From positions 34,845-98,844 of the forward strand of contig DATJLS010000066.1 in assembly GCA_035509315.1 (NCBI GenBank): a stretch of 64,000 nt of DNA, in the 5' to 3' direction. Shown piece by piece: positions 33,299 through 41,974 of the stretch. This DNA is from JAKAWQ01 sp035509315 (GTDB lineage Bacteria; Pseudomonadota; Alphaproteobacteria; Acetobacterales; Acetobacteraceae). Within the stretch, counting starts at the first letter, position 1, and each line of letters begins with the position of its first letter. The position numbers were made by a program, and so were the translations under genes. The notes under the pieces are model-generated. The model was not told the origin of the DNA. It worked only from the letters and a program-made list of their open reading frames with translations, and searched no databases.

Positions 33299-33652
33299 TT
33301 GGACAGTGCTCAAGCCGTGCAAGCCCTCGCGGCACTTGCCCATGACACGCGCCTCGCGATCTTCCGCATGCTGGTCGAGCGCGGGCCGGAGGGTCTCTCC
33401 GCCGGGGTGATCGCCGAGCAGCTCGGCATGCCGCCATCCTCGCTGACCTTTCATGTGCAGCACCTGCACCGGGCGGACCTGATCACACAGCGCCGGCTGA
33501 GCCGCCAGCTCATCTATGCCGCCAACTTCGCCGCGATGAGCGGCCTGGTTGGATTCCTCACCGAGAATTGCTGCGGGCGCGGGGCCTCTGCGCCGGTTTG
33601 CCGGCCGGAAGCCGACAACGCGCCGCCGCGTGCCGGCAGACGTTCCGCCTGA
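33299..33652 (+). CDS. arsR: ArsR-family metalloregulator
   Basis: A 117-aa winged-helix repressor with TTG as start codon and CGGAG 6 bases upstream. The DNA-binding core reads GLSAGVIAEQLGMPPSSLTFHVQHLHRADLI. A C-terminal CC pair (NCCGRG, about residues 90-91) and a single Cys further on are the likely As(III) ligands, resembling ArsR types with C-terminal cysteines rather than the ELCVCDL type. It is the first gene of arsR-arsM-arsC-acr3. Confidence 0.9.
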   Translation: MDSAQAVQALAALAHDTRLAIFRMLVERGPEGLSAGVIAEQLGMPPSSLTFHVQHLHRADLITQRRLSRQLIYAANFAAMSGLVGFLTENCCGRGASAPVCRPEADNAPPRAGRRSA

Positions 33653-33692
33653 GCGCAACGCGCCCAACGCCAAACCGCGAAGGAACAGACTC

Positions 33693-34523
33693 ATGGACGC
33701 AACCGAGGTCAAGGAAATGGTCCGTGCCCGTTATGGCGGCATCGCGGCCGGCACAGTCCCGACCGCACCCGCCCCATCCTGCTGCGGCACATCGGCCGAT
33801 ATTTCGGCCGACGCCAAATCGATGCAGATGGGCTATTCGGCGGACGCGCTGGCGGATGTTCCCGAGGGCGCCAATCTCGGATTGGGCTGCGGCAACCCCC
33901 AAGCCATTGCCGCCGTGAAGCCCGGCGAGATCGTCATCGACCTCGGCAGCGGCGCCGGCTTCGATTGCCTGCTCGCCGCGAGAGGGGTCGGGCCGGAAGG
34001 CCGCGTGATCGGCGTCGATATGACGCATGAGATGCTGAAAAAGGCGCGCGGCAATGCTGCGCGCGTCGGCGCGGCCAATGTCGAATTCCGTCTTGGCGAA
34101 ATCGAGCATCTGCCGGTCGCCGACAACACGGCCGACGTGATCCTGTCGAACTGCGTCATCAATCTGGTGCCGGACAAGGCGCAGGTATTCCGCGAGGCTT
34201 TCCGTGTCCTGAAACCGGGCGGGCGGCTCGCGATCTCCGATGTGGTGAACATCCGTGTGCTGACGCCTGAGCTTGCATCCGATCGTGCGCTTGTTTGCGG
34301 CTGCGTGGCCGGCGCGGCACCGGCACAGAGCCTCAGGGGCTGGCTTGAAGCGGCCGGCTTCCGCGACGTGCGGATCCACGTGAGGCCGGAAAGCCGCGAC
34401 ATGGTGGCGAGCTGGGCGCCGGGGCGCGGCATCGAGGATTATGTCGCCTCGGCAAACATCGAGGGGCGCAAGCCGCGCGAGGATGAACCCGCGTCCTGCT
34501 GCGCGCCGGGCTGCTGCGGGTGA
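33693..34523 (+). CDS. arsM: arsenite S-adenosylmethionine methyltransferase
   Basis: A 276-aa ArsM that methylates As(III) with SAM. The SAM motif VIDLGSGAGFDCLLAARG is at residues 81-98. The conserved cysteines are present: C66 (LGLGCGNP), C154 (LSNCVINL) and C202/C204 (VCGCVAG), plus the N-terminal pair C30-C31 and a cysteine-rich tail (ASCCAPGCCG) that can bind arsenic. The start is ATG at 33693. It overlaps arsC by 3 bases (GTGA), so the two are translationally coupled. Confidence 0.94.
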   Translation: MDATEVKEMVRARYGGIAAGTVPTAPAPSCCGTSADISADAKSMQMGYSADALADVPEGANLGLGCGNPQAIAAVKPGEIVIDLGSGAGFDCLLAARGVGPEGRVIGVDMTHEMLKKARGNAARVGAANVEFRLGEIEHLPVADNTADVILSNCVINLVPDKAQVFREAFRVLKPGGRLAISDVVNIRVLTPELASDRALVCGCVAGAAPAQSLRGWLEAAGFRDVRIHVRPESRDMVASWAPGRGIEDYVASANIEGRKPREDEPASCCAPGCCG

Positions 34524-35062
34524 GCCCCTTGCAGCAGCGCCCCTTCAACGTGTTGTTTCTCTGCACGGGCAACTCGGCACGGAGCATCTTCGCCGAGTGC
34601 CTGCTCCGCCAACTGGGCAAGGGCAAGTTTCAAGCCTTCAGCGCCGGCAGCTTTCCGACGGGCCAGGTGCATCCCTTTGCGCTCCGGCTGCTGGCAGAGC
34701 AAGGCTTTCCGACCGACACCCTGCGCTCGAAATCCTGGGACGAGTTCGCCCTGCCCGGGGCGCCCGTGATGGATTTCGTCTTCACCGTCTGCGACCAGGC
34801 GGCCGGCGAAGCCTGCCCCGTGTGGCCGGGACATCCCGTCACTTCCCATTGGGGCATCCCGGATCCCGCCGCGGTGGGCGGCACCGAAGCCGATCGCATG
34901 CTCGCCTTCCGCGAGGCATTCCGCATGCTGGAGCGGCGCATCAGGCTGTTTCTGGCTTTGCCGCTCGCCTCGCTCGACCGCATGGCGCTCAAGCGCGAAG
35001 TCGATGCGATTGGCCGCCTTCGCCCCGATACCGCCGCCCATGCCGCCGCCCGATACCGCTGA
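34520..35062 (+). CDS. arsC: arsenate reductase, low-molecular-weight phosphatase type
   Basis: A 180-aa protein of the LMW protein tyrosine phosphatase family that reduces As(V) to As(III). The P-loop LFLCTGNSARS carries the CX5R catalytic loop. It starts with GTG overlapping the arsM stop. The length exceeds the ~140-aa norm, with a C-terminal extension of about 35 residues. Between arsM and acr3, it makes As(III) for methylation or export. Confidence 0.93.
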   Translation: MSPLQQRPFNVLFLCTGNSARSIFAECLLRQLGKGKFQAFSAGSFPTGQVHPFALRLLAEQGFPTDTLRSKSWDEFALPGAPVMDFVFTVCDQAAGEACPVWPGHPVTSHWGIPDPAAVGGTEADRMLAFREAFRMLERRIRLFLALPLASLDRMALKREVDAIGRLRPDTAAHAAARYR

Positions 35063-35073
35063 GGATCCGCATC

Positions 35074-36156
35074 ATGAGCGAGACAACCCTCTCCGCGCAC
35101 AGCAGGCCAGCGGCAAAGCCGGCGATGGGATTGTTCGAACGCTTCCTGACCGTGTGGGTGGCGCTCTGCATCATCGCCGGCATCATCCTCGGCGAAGGAA
35201 TGGCGGGCGTCTTCCATGCGATCGGTGGCGCGACGGTCGCCGAGGTCAACCTGCCGGTCGCCGTGCTGGTGTGGCTGATGATCGTGCCGATGCTGCTGAA
35301 GATCGATCCCGCCGTGCTGCGCGAAGTCGGCAGGCATTGGCGCGGCATCGCCACCACCGTCGGCGTGAACTGGCTTGTCAAGCCGTTCTCCATGGCGCTG
35401 CTGGCCTGGGTCTTCATCGCGCGGCTGTTCCGGCCCTGGCTGCCGGCGGATCAGATCGCGAGCGACACGGCGGGGCTGATCCTGCTGGCCGCTGCGCCCT
35501 GCACCGCGATGGTGTTCGTCTGGTCGAACCTGGTTGACGGCGAGCCGCATTTCACGCTCAGCCAGGTGGCGCTGAACGACACCATCATGGTGATCGCATT
35601 CGCGCCGATCGTGGGCCTGCTGCTGGGCTTGTCCTCGATCGCCGTTCCCTGGGACACGCTCTTTCTTTCCGTGGCGCTCTACATCCTCGTGCCGGTCATC
35701 GTGGCGCAGCTCTGGCGGCGGATGCTGCTGCGGCGGGGTGGGCAGGCCGCCCTCGCGCGGACGCTGCATAGACTTGCGCCGCTGTCGCTCTGCGCGCTGC
35801 TGCTGACGCTCGTGCTGCTGTTCGGCCTGCAAGGCGAGCAAATCGTGCGGCATCCCGTCGTCATCGCGCTGCTCGCGGTGCCGATCGTCATCCAGGTGTA
35901 TTTCAACGCGGGCCTTGCCTACTGGCTCAACCGGAGGCTCGGTGTCGCGTGGTGCGTGGCGGGACCGTCCGCCCTGATCGGCGCGAGCAATTTCTTTGAG
36001 CTGGCCGTGGCCACGGCCATTGCCTTGTTCGGCTTTCAGTCCGGCGCCGCCCTCGCGACCGTGGTCGGCGTCCTGGTGGAAGTGCCGGTCATGCTCTCGG
36101 TCGTCCATATCGTGCGTCGGTCCCGCGGCTGGTATGAAGGCGCCGCTGGGCGCTGA
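35074..36156 (+). CDS. acr3: arsenite efflux transporter Acr3
   Basis: A 360-aa inner-membrane As(III) exporter of the BASS superfamily with about ten helices. The essential cysteine motif AAPCTAMVFVWSNL is present, as is the second conserved region ASNFFELAVATAIALFG. The start MSETTLSAHS follows GAGG. The frame is open far upstream, but that region is a shadow of arsM/arsC. It is the last gene of the ars operon. Confidence 0.95.
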   Translation: MSETTLSAHSRPAAKPAMGLFERFLTVWVALCIIAGIILGEGMAGVFHAIGGATVAEVNLPVAVLVWLMIVPMLLKIDPAVLREVGRHWRGIATTVGVNWLVKPFSMALLAWVFIARLFRPWLPADQIASDTAGLILLAAAPCTAMVFVWSNLVDGEPHFTLSQVALNDTIMVIAFAPIVGLLLGLSSIAVPWDTLFLSVALYILVPVIVAQLWRRMLLRRGGQAALARTLHRLAPLSLCALLLTLVLLFGLQGEQIVRHPVVIALLAVPIVIQVYFNAGLAYWLNRRLGVAWCVAGPSALIGASNFFELAVATAIALFGFQSGAALATVVGVLVEVPVMLSVVHIVRRSRGWYEGAAGR

Positions 36157-36359
36157 ACCCATGGGACTGCGCGCCAGCGGGGCGTGAAGCCATCTTGGCG
36201 AGGGATTTGGGTCGGATCGAAAAGCGGGCCATCGCCGGGATATGGCGCCGGCCCTGACCCCGGTTCGCTCATCGGCGGGCCTTGGGGGTGCCGGGCGTCC
36301 GGAGCGAGCGAATTGCCCCGCCGAATCCGGGGATTCACCGGCCGGCTCCGGCATTTGTC

Positions 36360-36992
36360 TCAACCATGTTCGAGGTCCTTGAGGTAGGCGCAAAACATAT
36401 CGGCCATGGCATCGGCATAGGCTTCGATCTCGGCGCGGGTTCGCGGGGTTTCCGAAAAGCGTTTTCCGACCTGGGTCAGCGTTGCCGTGATCAGCTCGCC
36501 GGCCAAAGCGCGTGACGATCCCGAAGCCTTCGGCAGCGCCTCCCGCATGAAGGCCTGGAGAGCGCGGGTTCCCGACGCTCTCGCCGCCCGCGCTTCGGGC
36601 GCGTCGCGATAAAGAGGGGCGGCGTCACCGAGCGCCACGCGCAGCGCCGCCTCATCGCATTCCGAGCGGATGAAGGCATGAACCAGGGCGCGCAGCCGTT
36701 CGTGCGGCGGCCTTCCGACATCGGCGAGGATGGCGCGCAAGAGCTCGCTCGTCTGCCGCCATTCGTCGCTCTGGAGCCGGAACAGGATCGCCGCCTTGTT
36801 GGGGAAATACTGATAGAGCGATCCGACGCTGACGCCCGCTTTCTCCGCGACCCGCGCGGTGGTGAAGCGTTGCGCGCCTTCCTGCGCCAAAACCTGAACC
36901 GCGGCCTCCAGCACCGCGGCGACGAGGCCGGCCGAGCGGGCCTGCCTGGGCTCTTTTCGCGAGGAAATCGAGGCGCTTCGGCGATCGGTCAT
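36360..36992 (-). CDS. TetR-family transcriptional regulator
   Basis: A 210-aa TetR repressor. The helix-turn-helix FTTARVAEKAGVSVGSLYQYFPNKAAIL is at about residues 43-70. The start MTDRRSASI is preferred over an ATG 21 codons upstream, which lies in the divergent promoter. It is transcribed divergently from the O-methyltransferase (93-base gap), so that gene is its likely target. A GGTCCG...CGGACC dyad (37044-37049, 37070-37075) is a weak operator candidate. Confidence 0.88.
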   Translation of the reverse strand: MTDRRSASISSRKEPRQARSAGLVAAVLEAAVQVLAQEGAQRFTTARVAEKAGVSVGSLYQYFPNKAAILFRLQSDEWRQTSELLRAILADVGRPPHERLRALVHAFIRSECDEAALRVALGDAAPLYRDAPEARAARASGTRALQAFMREALPKASGSSRALAGELITATLTQVGKRFSETPRTRAEIEAYADAMADMFCAYLKDLEHG

Positions 36993-37085
36993 GGCGGCGC
37001 GCGGCAATGCGAATAGGAAACATGACGGATTGGTCGTATTTCTGGTCCGGCGCAAGGACGCGCCCCTCTCGGACCGGAGACCTTC

Positions 37086-37763
37086 ATGAACACCCTATCG
37101 ACGCACCTGGCCATCACCCCGCTTGCGCCCCTGCTGGACCGCCTGTTCGAAGAGGCGGATGCGGCGTCGCCGGCGACAAGCCCCGCAATGGCGGCTCTCT
37201 CCGCCGAGGAGCGGAGGCGTTTGATGCGGAGCAAGACCGATTACCGCGACTTCTACGGGCGGCTGAAGGATTTTCCGGTTCCCGTCTCGCGCGAGACCGG
37301 CGTGCTGCTCTACATGCTGGCGCGCGGCAGCCGCGCGCGGACGATCGTCGAGTTCGGGACCTCGTTCGGCATCTCGACCCTCCATCTCGCCGCGGCACTC
37401 CGCGACAATGGCGGCGGCCGCCTGATCACCAGCGAGTTCGTGCCGTCCAAGGCGGCGCGCGCGCGGGAAAACCTGACGGAAGGCGGGCTCATCGATCTCG
37501 TGGAGATCCGGGAGGGAGACGCCCTGCAGACGCTGAGCGCCGATCTTCCCGCAAGGATCGATCTCGTTCTGCTCGATGGCGCCAAGGGGCTCTATCCCGA
37601 AATCCTGAGCCTGCTCGAAAGAAATCTCAGGCCGGGCGCGTTCGTCGTCGCCGACAACGCCGATGAGAGCCCGGACTATCTGGCGCGCGTGCGCTCGCCG
37701 GCAGAGGGATACATCTCCACGTCCTTCGGCGAGGATGTCGAGCTTTCCATGCGGATCGGCTGA
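37086..37763 (+). CDS. class I SAM-dependent O-methyltransferase
   Basis: A 225-aa methyltransferase resembling the caffeoyl-CoA/catechol O-methyltransferase group. The SAM-binding segment is TIVEFGTSFGISTLHLAAAL (about residues 86-105), with the metal/acid motif VLLDGAKGLYPEIL and VVADNADESPDY downstream. It is divergent from a TetR gene, the usual layout for an inducible detoxification or modification enzyme. The substrate is not predictable. The CNNM-type gene follows 61 bases later and may be co-transcribed. Confidence 0.85.
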   Translation: MNTLSTHLAITPLAPLLDRLFEEADAASPATSPAMAALSAEERRRLMRSKTDYRDFYGRLKDFPVPVSRETGVLLYMLARGSRARTIVEFGTSFGISTLHLAAALRDNGGGRLITSEFVPSKAARARENLTEGGLIDLVEIREGDALQTLSADLPARIDLVLLDGAKGLYPEILSLLERNLRPGAFVVADNADESPDYLARVRSPAEGYISTSFGEDVELSMRIG

Positions 37764-37824
37764 TCCCGCAGCCGGCGCGCGGTTCGCGGCGCCCGGTTCG
37801 CGGCGCAAAGGGAAACCCGCGACA

Positions 37825-39189
37825 ATGAACACGGCCCTGATGCTCCCGCTGTTCCTCGCGCTCCTTGCGCTGACGGCGTTCTTCAACCTGGCCGAGATGG
37901 CATTGGTCGCGGCGCGCGCCTCGATTCTGGAGAGGGAAGCGAACGCCAGGGCGGCGGAAACCGTCCTGGCCCTCAAGCGGCGGCCCGGCCTTTTCCTGGC
38001 GGCGATCCGGGCCGGAGACCTCGTCACCGATCTCCTGATCGGCGCCTTCGTCGTGACCTGGATCGAGGGCCTGATCCGGGCCGGACTGGCCGGACTTCCC
38101 GCCATCGGCCGTTATGAAGCGGGCATCGCCGTTCTTGGCGCGTTCGCCGCCGTTTCCTACATCGTGCTGGTCTTCGCCGATCTGGCGCCCAAGAGCATCG
38201 CGCTCGGCGCGCCGGAGCGAGCGGCGATGCTGATCGCCTCTCCGCTGCGTCTTCTGATCCTTGTGGCGCGGCCGTTCCTTGCCGCGCTCGAAGGCTCCAA
38301 CAGCCTTGTCCTGCGGCTCCTCGGCATACGCAGGCAGAGCGAGGACCGGGTCACCCAGGAGGAGATCCGTCGCGTGCTGTCGGAAGGGTTGAGCGCGGGC
38401 GCCCTGCTCTCCTTCGAACGCTTGATGATGGACCGGGTGCTCGATCTCGATCATCGCTCCGTCCGCACCGTGATGACGGGGCGAAGACACATCGAGTTTC
38501 TTGCCTGCCGCCCTCGAAGCGCGCCGGCTGCCGCGACGGATTTCGGAAACGGGATGCCCGCAACCGAAATGGATGGGGAGAGGCTGAGGGAAGCCGTTCT
38601 CGGCGCCAGGGCGTCGCGGCTGCTCGTGGCGGAAGAGGGCGATCTCGAGAGGCTGGTCGGCATCGTCTCACGCGCGGATGTGCTGGCGGCACTCGCGCGC
38701 GGCGAGGCCATCGATCTCGCGGCCCAAACCGTCCCGCCCACCTATGTGCCGGAGAATGCCAGTGTCCTCGGTGTCCTCGAAATCTTGAAGTCGGCGCCTG
38801 GCCATATGGTCATCGTCGTCGACGAGCTCGGATCCGTTGTCGGACTCGCAACACTCGCCGACGTGCTCGAGGCCGTGGCCGGCGAAGTTGCGAGGCACGA
38901 AGGCTCGCCGCTCTGGATGGAGGCCGGCCATCTCAGCCCTGAGGCCGACGGAAGCTGCATCGTCTCCGGGAGCGAGCCGGTCGACGACGTCGCGGAGATC
39001 GTTCCGCTCACCGCGCCGACCGCTCGCGGCTACAAGACGATGGCGGGTCTCGTCATCGACCGGCTCCGGCGCATTCCTTGCGAAGGCGACACGGTCGATC
39101 TGCCCGCCCTCACGATCGAGGTCGTCAGCGTCCGGCGCGGAGCCGTGAAGACGCTGAAGCTCGTTCCCAGGGAGCAGCCTTTCAGGTGA
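37825..39189 (+). CDS. CNNM/HlyC-CorC-family CBS-domain membrane protein
   Basis: A 454-aa protein with an N-terminal DUF21 region of about four membrane helices (residues 1-150), a cytoplasmic CBS pair (about 200-370; LLVAEEGDLERLVGIVSRAD and VIVVDELGSVVGLATLADVL) and a C-terminal CorC_HlyC domain ending with TIEVVSVRRGAVKTLKLVP. The family is implicated in Mg2+ homeostasis. The first CBS repeat has a poorly conserved stretch near RPRSAPAAATDF. Its end overlaps the convergent esterase stop by 8 bases. Confidence 0.88.
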   Translation: MNTALMLPLFLALLALTAFFNLAEMALVAARASILEREANARAAETVLALKRRPGLFLAAIRAGDLVTDLLIGAFVVTWIEGLIRAGLAGLPAIGRYEAGIAVLGAFAAVSYIVLVFADLAPKSIALGAPERAAMLIASPLRLLILVARPFLAALEGSNSLVLRLLGIRRQSEDRVTQEEIRRVLSEGLSAGALLSFERLMMDRVLDLDHRSVRTVMTGRRHIEFLACRPRSAPAAATDFGNGMPATEMDGERLREAVLGARASRLLVAEEGDLERLVGIVSRADVLAALARGEAIDLAAQTVPPTYVPENASVLGVLEILKSAPGHMVIVVDELGSVVGLATLADVLEAVAGEVARHEGSPLWMEAGHLSPEADGSCIVSGSEPVDDVAEIVPLTAPTARGYKTMAGLVIDRLRRIPCEGDTVDLPALTIEVVSVRRGAVKTLKLVPREQPFR

Positions 39190-40090
39190 GGTGCGCGCGG
39201 AGGAAGGCGCAGGCCTCGGCGAGCGAGGCCCGGCCCTCCCCAAGCTCGGGGAAGAAGAGATGCCAGCCATGGAACATTTCGGGCCAGATCTGAAGCGTGG
39301 TGCGCACATTCGCCGCGCCGGCGACGGCGGCGAGGCGGAGCGAATCATCGAGCAGCGTTTCCGCCGCGCCGACCTGGATGAGCGTGGGCGGCAGGCCGCC
39401 GAGATCGGCGTGGATGGGCGAGACGAGGGGCGCGCGCGGGTCCGTGCCGGCGAGATAGGCGGCGGCGAGCTCCTGCAAATAAGGTTTCTGGATCACCGGA
39501 TCGACGGCGGATCTGGTCTGCATGGTGGCGCCGCGCATTTCGAGATCGGTCCAGGGCGAGGCGAGCCAGACGGCGGCGGGAAGGGCGAGGCCCGCATCGC
39601 GGAGCGAGATGAGGGTGGCGAGCGCGAGGCCGCCGCCCGCGCTTTCGCCCGCGAGCGCGATGCGGGCGGGGGCGAAGCCGGAGGCGAGGAGAAAGCGATA
39701 GGCGGCGAGGCTGTCCTCGAGCGCGGCGGGGAACGGGTGCTCGGGCGCGAGGCGGTAGTGGAGCGCGAGGGTGCGGGCACGGGCCTGGCGGCCGGCCTCC
39801 GCGATCATGTGGCGGTGGCTTGCGAGGGAGCCGGAGATGTAGCCGCCGCCATGGAGGAAGAGGATGACGCGGGAAGGATCGGCCGCCTCTGTTGCCGTCC
39901 ATTCGGCGGGGGCGCCGACGGGGGCATCAAGGGGGATGCCGGCGGCAGGGACCGGCTCGACACGGAGATCGGGCGGAAGGGCATACTGGGCGCCGAGCGC
40001 ATCGAGGCGGGCGCGGCGTTCGGCGAGGCCGGCGGGGCGGGGGCTGGCTGCGAGGCGGGCGCGGATCGTTTCGAGTTCGGTGTTGGGCAT
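39182..40090 (-). CDS. HSL-family alpha/beta hydrolase (esterase/lipase)
   Basis: A 302-aa cytoplasmic esterase of family IV. The oxyanion motif HGGGYISGS is followed by the nucleophile elbow GESAGGG (residues ~150-156), the acidic region VGAAETLLDD and the histidine region MFHGWHLFFPEL. No signal peptide is present. Upstream at 40141-40243 is copy B of the 103-bp repeat. A degraded piece of a similar gene occurs at 33065-33123. The natural substrate is unknown; short-chain acyl esters are typical of the family. Confidence 0.92.
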   Translation of the reverse strand: MPNTELETIRARLAASPRPAGLAERRARLDALGAQYALPPDLRVEPVPAAGIPLDAPVGAPAEWTATEAADPSRVILFLHGGGYISGSLASHRHMIAEAGRQARARTLALHYRLAPEHPFPAALEDSLAAYRFLLASGFAPARIALAGESAGGGLALATLISLRDAGLALPAAVWLASPWTDLEMRGATMQTRSAVDPVIQKPYLQELAAAYLAGTDPRAPLVSPIHADLGGLPPTLIQVGAAETLLDDSLRLAAVAGAANVRTTLQIWPEMFHGWHLFFPELGEGRASLAEACAFLRAHLT

Positions 40091-40140
40091 GAGAGCGGCT
40101 CCGGGCGGGTTGCTGGCTGTAAAGAAGGTCCCCCCCGGCG

Positions 40141-40243
40141 TTAGAGCAGATCGCGATCAGTCGGAATCGGCTGATCGCGTGAAGATGCTCGCAAAACAAA
40201 CACATTGAGCGGATTGCGTGAGCCCGTGTAAACGCAATTCGCT
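40141..40243. repeat. 103-bp palindromic repeat, copy B
   Basis: Same element as 32889-32991 with four substitutions and identical length. It lies between the esterase start and the end of the EmrB-type gene. The two internal stems are conserved, which supports selection on, or recent spread of, a structured element. Confidence 0.88.
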
Positions 40244-40336
40244 TTCTGTGGCAAGCACACCTGATCACCCCGCGGACGCAAGCCGATTCGGATTCCGGGG
40301 ACTCTTGCGGAACCTCTCGACGGGCTCGAGCACCCG

Positions 40337-41974
40337 TCATTCGGCTCCGATACGGGCGCCTTTCCCGGCCACCGAGGGCTTCATGACCAGCACCACAGGC
40401 ACGAGCACGAGCATCACGACGGCCAACACCCAAAAGACATCGAAATAGGCAAGGGCGGAGGCTTGCTGCTGGCGCAGGTTCTCGAGCGCTTGCAGGGCGA
40501 GCTGATGCGCGGCGACGGGATCGGCGGTTTGCCGGGAGAAGAGGTGCTGGGCCCGATCGAGGAAGGAATTGGTGGCCGGATCGAGGGGATTGAGAGATTC
40601 GACGAGCCGGAGGCTGTGGAACTGATCGCGGCGCTCCTGAAGTGTCTGCGCCAACGACGTTCCGACACTGCCGCCCTCGTTGCGCAGGAGGCTCAACAAG
40701 CCGACGGCCGCTCCGCGCAGCTCCAGCGGAATGTAGAGATAGGCCGCGACATTCGCCGGGGCAAAGCATATCGCAAGCCCCACGACCAACACCACCCGAG
40801 GCCAGACGACCTGGCCCGGGCCGATATCCAGATTCATCTGCGACATCCAATAATTGCCCGCGGCCATGGTCAGCAGGCCGGCGACCATCACCCACCGCGC
40901 GTCCGTGCCCCGGCCAAGCGTGCGGCCCACGAAGGGCATTGCGACGACGGCGAAGAATCCCGCCGGCGACATGACCAATCCCGCGCGCAGCGCATCATAG
41001 CCGAACAGGGACTGCAGCAGGCCGGGCAATGAAGTGCTGGCGCCGTACAGCACCGCGTAAGCGAAAAAGATGACAATGCAGCACGCGCTGAAGTTCCGCT
41101 CCCCCAATGCGCGGAGATTGACCACGGGATTGGGATGGCGCAACTCCCAGATGACCAGGGCGATCAGCCCCGCAAAGAAGAGCGCCGCGAGCGTCTGGAC
41201 ACGCCAGAATGGGTCGCCCAGCCAGTCCCATTCCTGTCCCTTGCTGAGCATCACTTCCCAGCAGACGATGACGATGACCAGCAGCGACAGGCCGATCGAG
41301 TCGAAGTGGAACGGCCGCTTCCTCAATTCCGCGCGCTGCGCCACGAGATAGTCCGGATCACGGAGCAGGGCATAACATCCGCCGAGCGCCAAGAGACCAA
41401 CCGGGACGTTGAGGAAGAACACCCACCGCCACGAGTAGCTGTCCGTGATCCAGCCGCCGAGGGTGGGGCCGACGACCGGCGCGATCAGGGCGGCGAAGCC
41501 GAACAGCGTCATCGCCATGCCTTGCTTCTCCGCCGGGAAGGCGTCCAGCAGCACCGCCTGGCTGCTTGGCTGAAGCCCGCCGCCCGCCAGGCCCTGGAGC
41601 ACGCGGAAAAAGATCAGCTGAGTGAGGCTGGTGGCGATTCCACAGAGTCCGGAGGCGAGGGTGAAGACGGCGATCGACAGCAGAAAGTAGTTGCGGCGAC
41701 CAAGATGTGCCGCCAACCAGCCGGTGATCGGCAGGATGATGGCGTTGGCGGCCAGGTAGCTGGTGATGACCCATTCGCCGTCATCGACCGTTGCGGACAA
41801 GCCGCCGGCAATGTAGCGCAACGCCACGACCGCGATCGTGGTATCGAGCACCTCCATGAAGGTTGGCACCACGACGATGGCGGCCACCAGCCAGGGGTTT
41901 GCTCCGACGCGCGACCCTGGGGGCGATCCGGGGCGCGATCCGGGGAGCGAAGGCGAAAGTGCCGCGTCCGTCAT
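40337..41974 (-). CDS. emrB: DHA2-family multidrug efflux permease (EmrB-like)
   Basis: A 545-aa major facilitator with 14 predicted helices. VPTFMEVLDTTIAVVALRYIAGGL is the family motif in helix 1 and GWLAAHLGRRNYFL the loop 2-3 signature. LQGLAGGGLQPSSQAVLLD is the drug-antiporter motif C-like region. The extracytoplasmic loop near residue 450 is long. It overlaps the EmrA-like gene by 4 bases (ATGA) and should form a tripartite pump with it and an outer-membrane channel encoded elsewhere. Confidence 0.93.
   Translation of the reverse strand: MTDAALSPSLPGSRPGSPPGSRVGANPWLVAAIVVVPTFMEVLDTTIAVVALRYIAGGLSATVDDGEWVITSYLAANAIILPITGWLAAHLGRRNYFLLSIAVFTLASGLCGIATSLTQLIFFRVLQGLAGGGLQPSSQAVLLDAFPAEKQGMAMTLFGFAALIAPVVGPTLGGWITDSYSWRWVFFLNVPVGLLALGGCYALLRDPDYLVAQRAELRKRPFHFDSIGLSLLVIVIVCWEVMLSKGQEWDWLGDPFWRVQTLAALFFAGLIALVIWELRHPNPVVNLRALGERNFSACCIVIFFAYAVLYGASTSLPGLLQSLFGYDALRAGLVMSPAGFFAVVAMPFVGRTLGRGTDARWVMVAGLLTMAAGNYWMSQMNLDIGPGQVVWPRVVLVVGLAICFAPANVAAYLYIPLELRGAAVGLLSLLRNEGGSVGTSLAQTLQERRDQFHSLRLVESLNPLDPATNSFLDRAQHLFSRQTADPVAAHQLALQALENLRQQQASALAYFDVFWVLAVVMLVLVPVVLVMKPSVAGKGARIGAE

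Noticed and set aside
34441..35073. upstream extension of the acr3 reading frame
   Set aside because: It overlaps arsM and arsC, which have clear motifs; Acr3 homology starts at 35074.
37095..38105. 336-codon minus-strand frame opposite the O-methyltransferase and CNNM genes
   Set aside because: Arg/Ala-rich antisense shadow with no motifs; the plus-strand genes are well supported.
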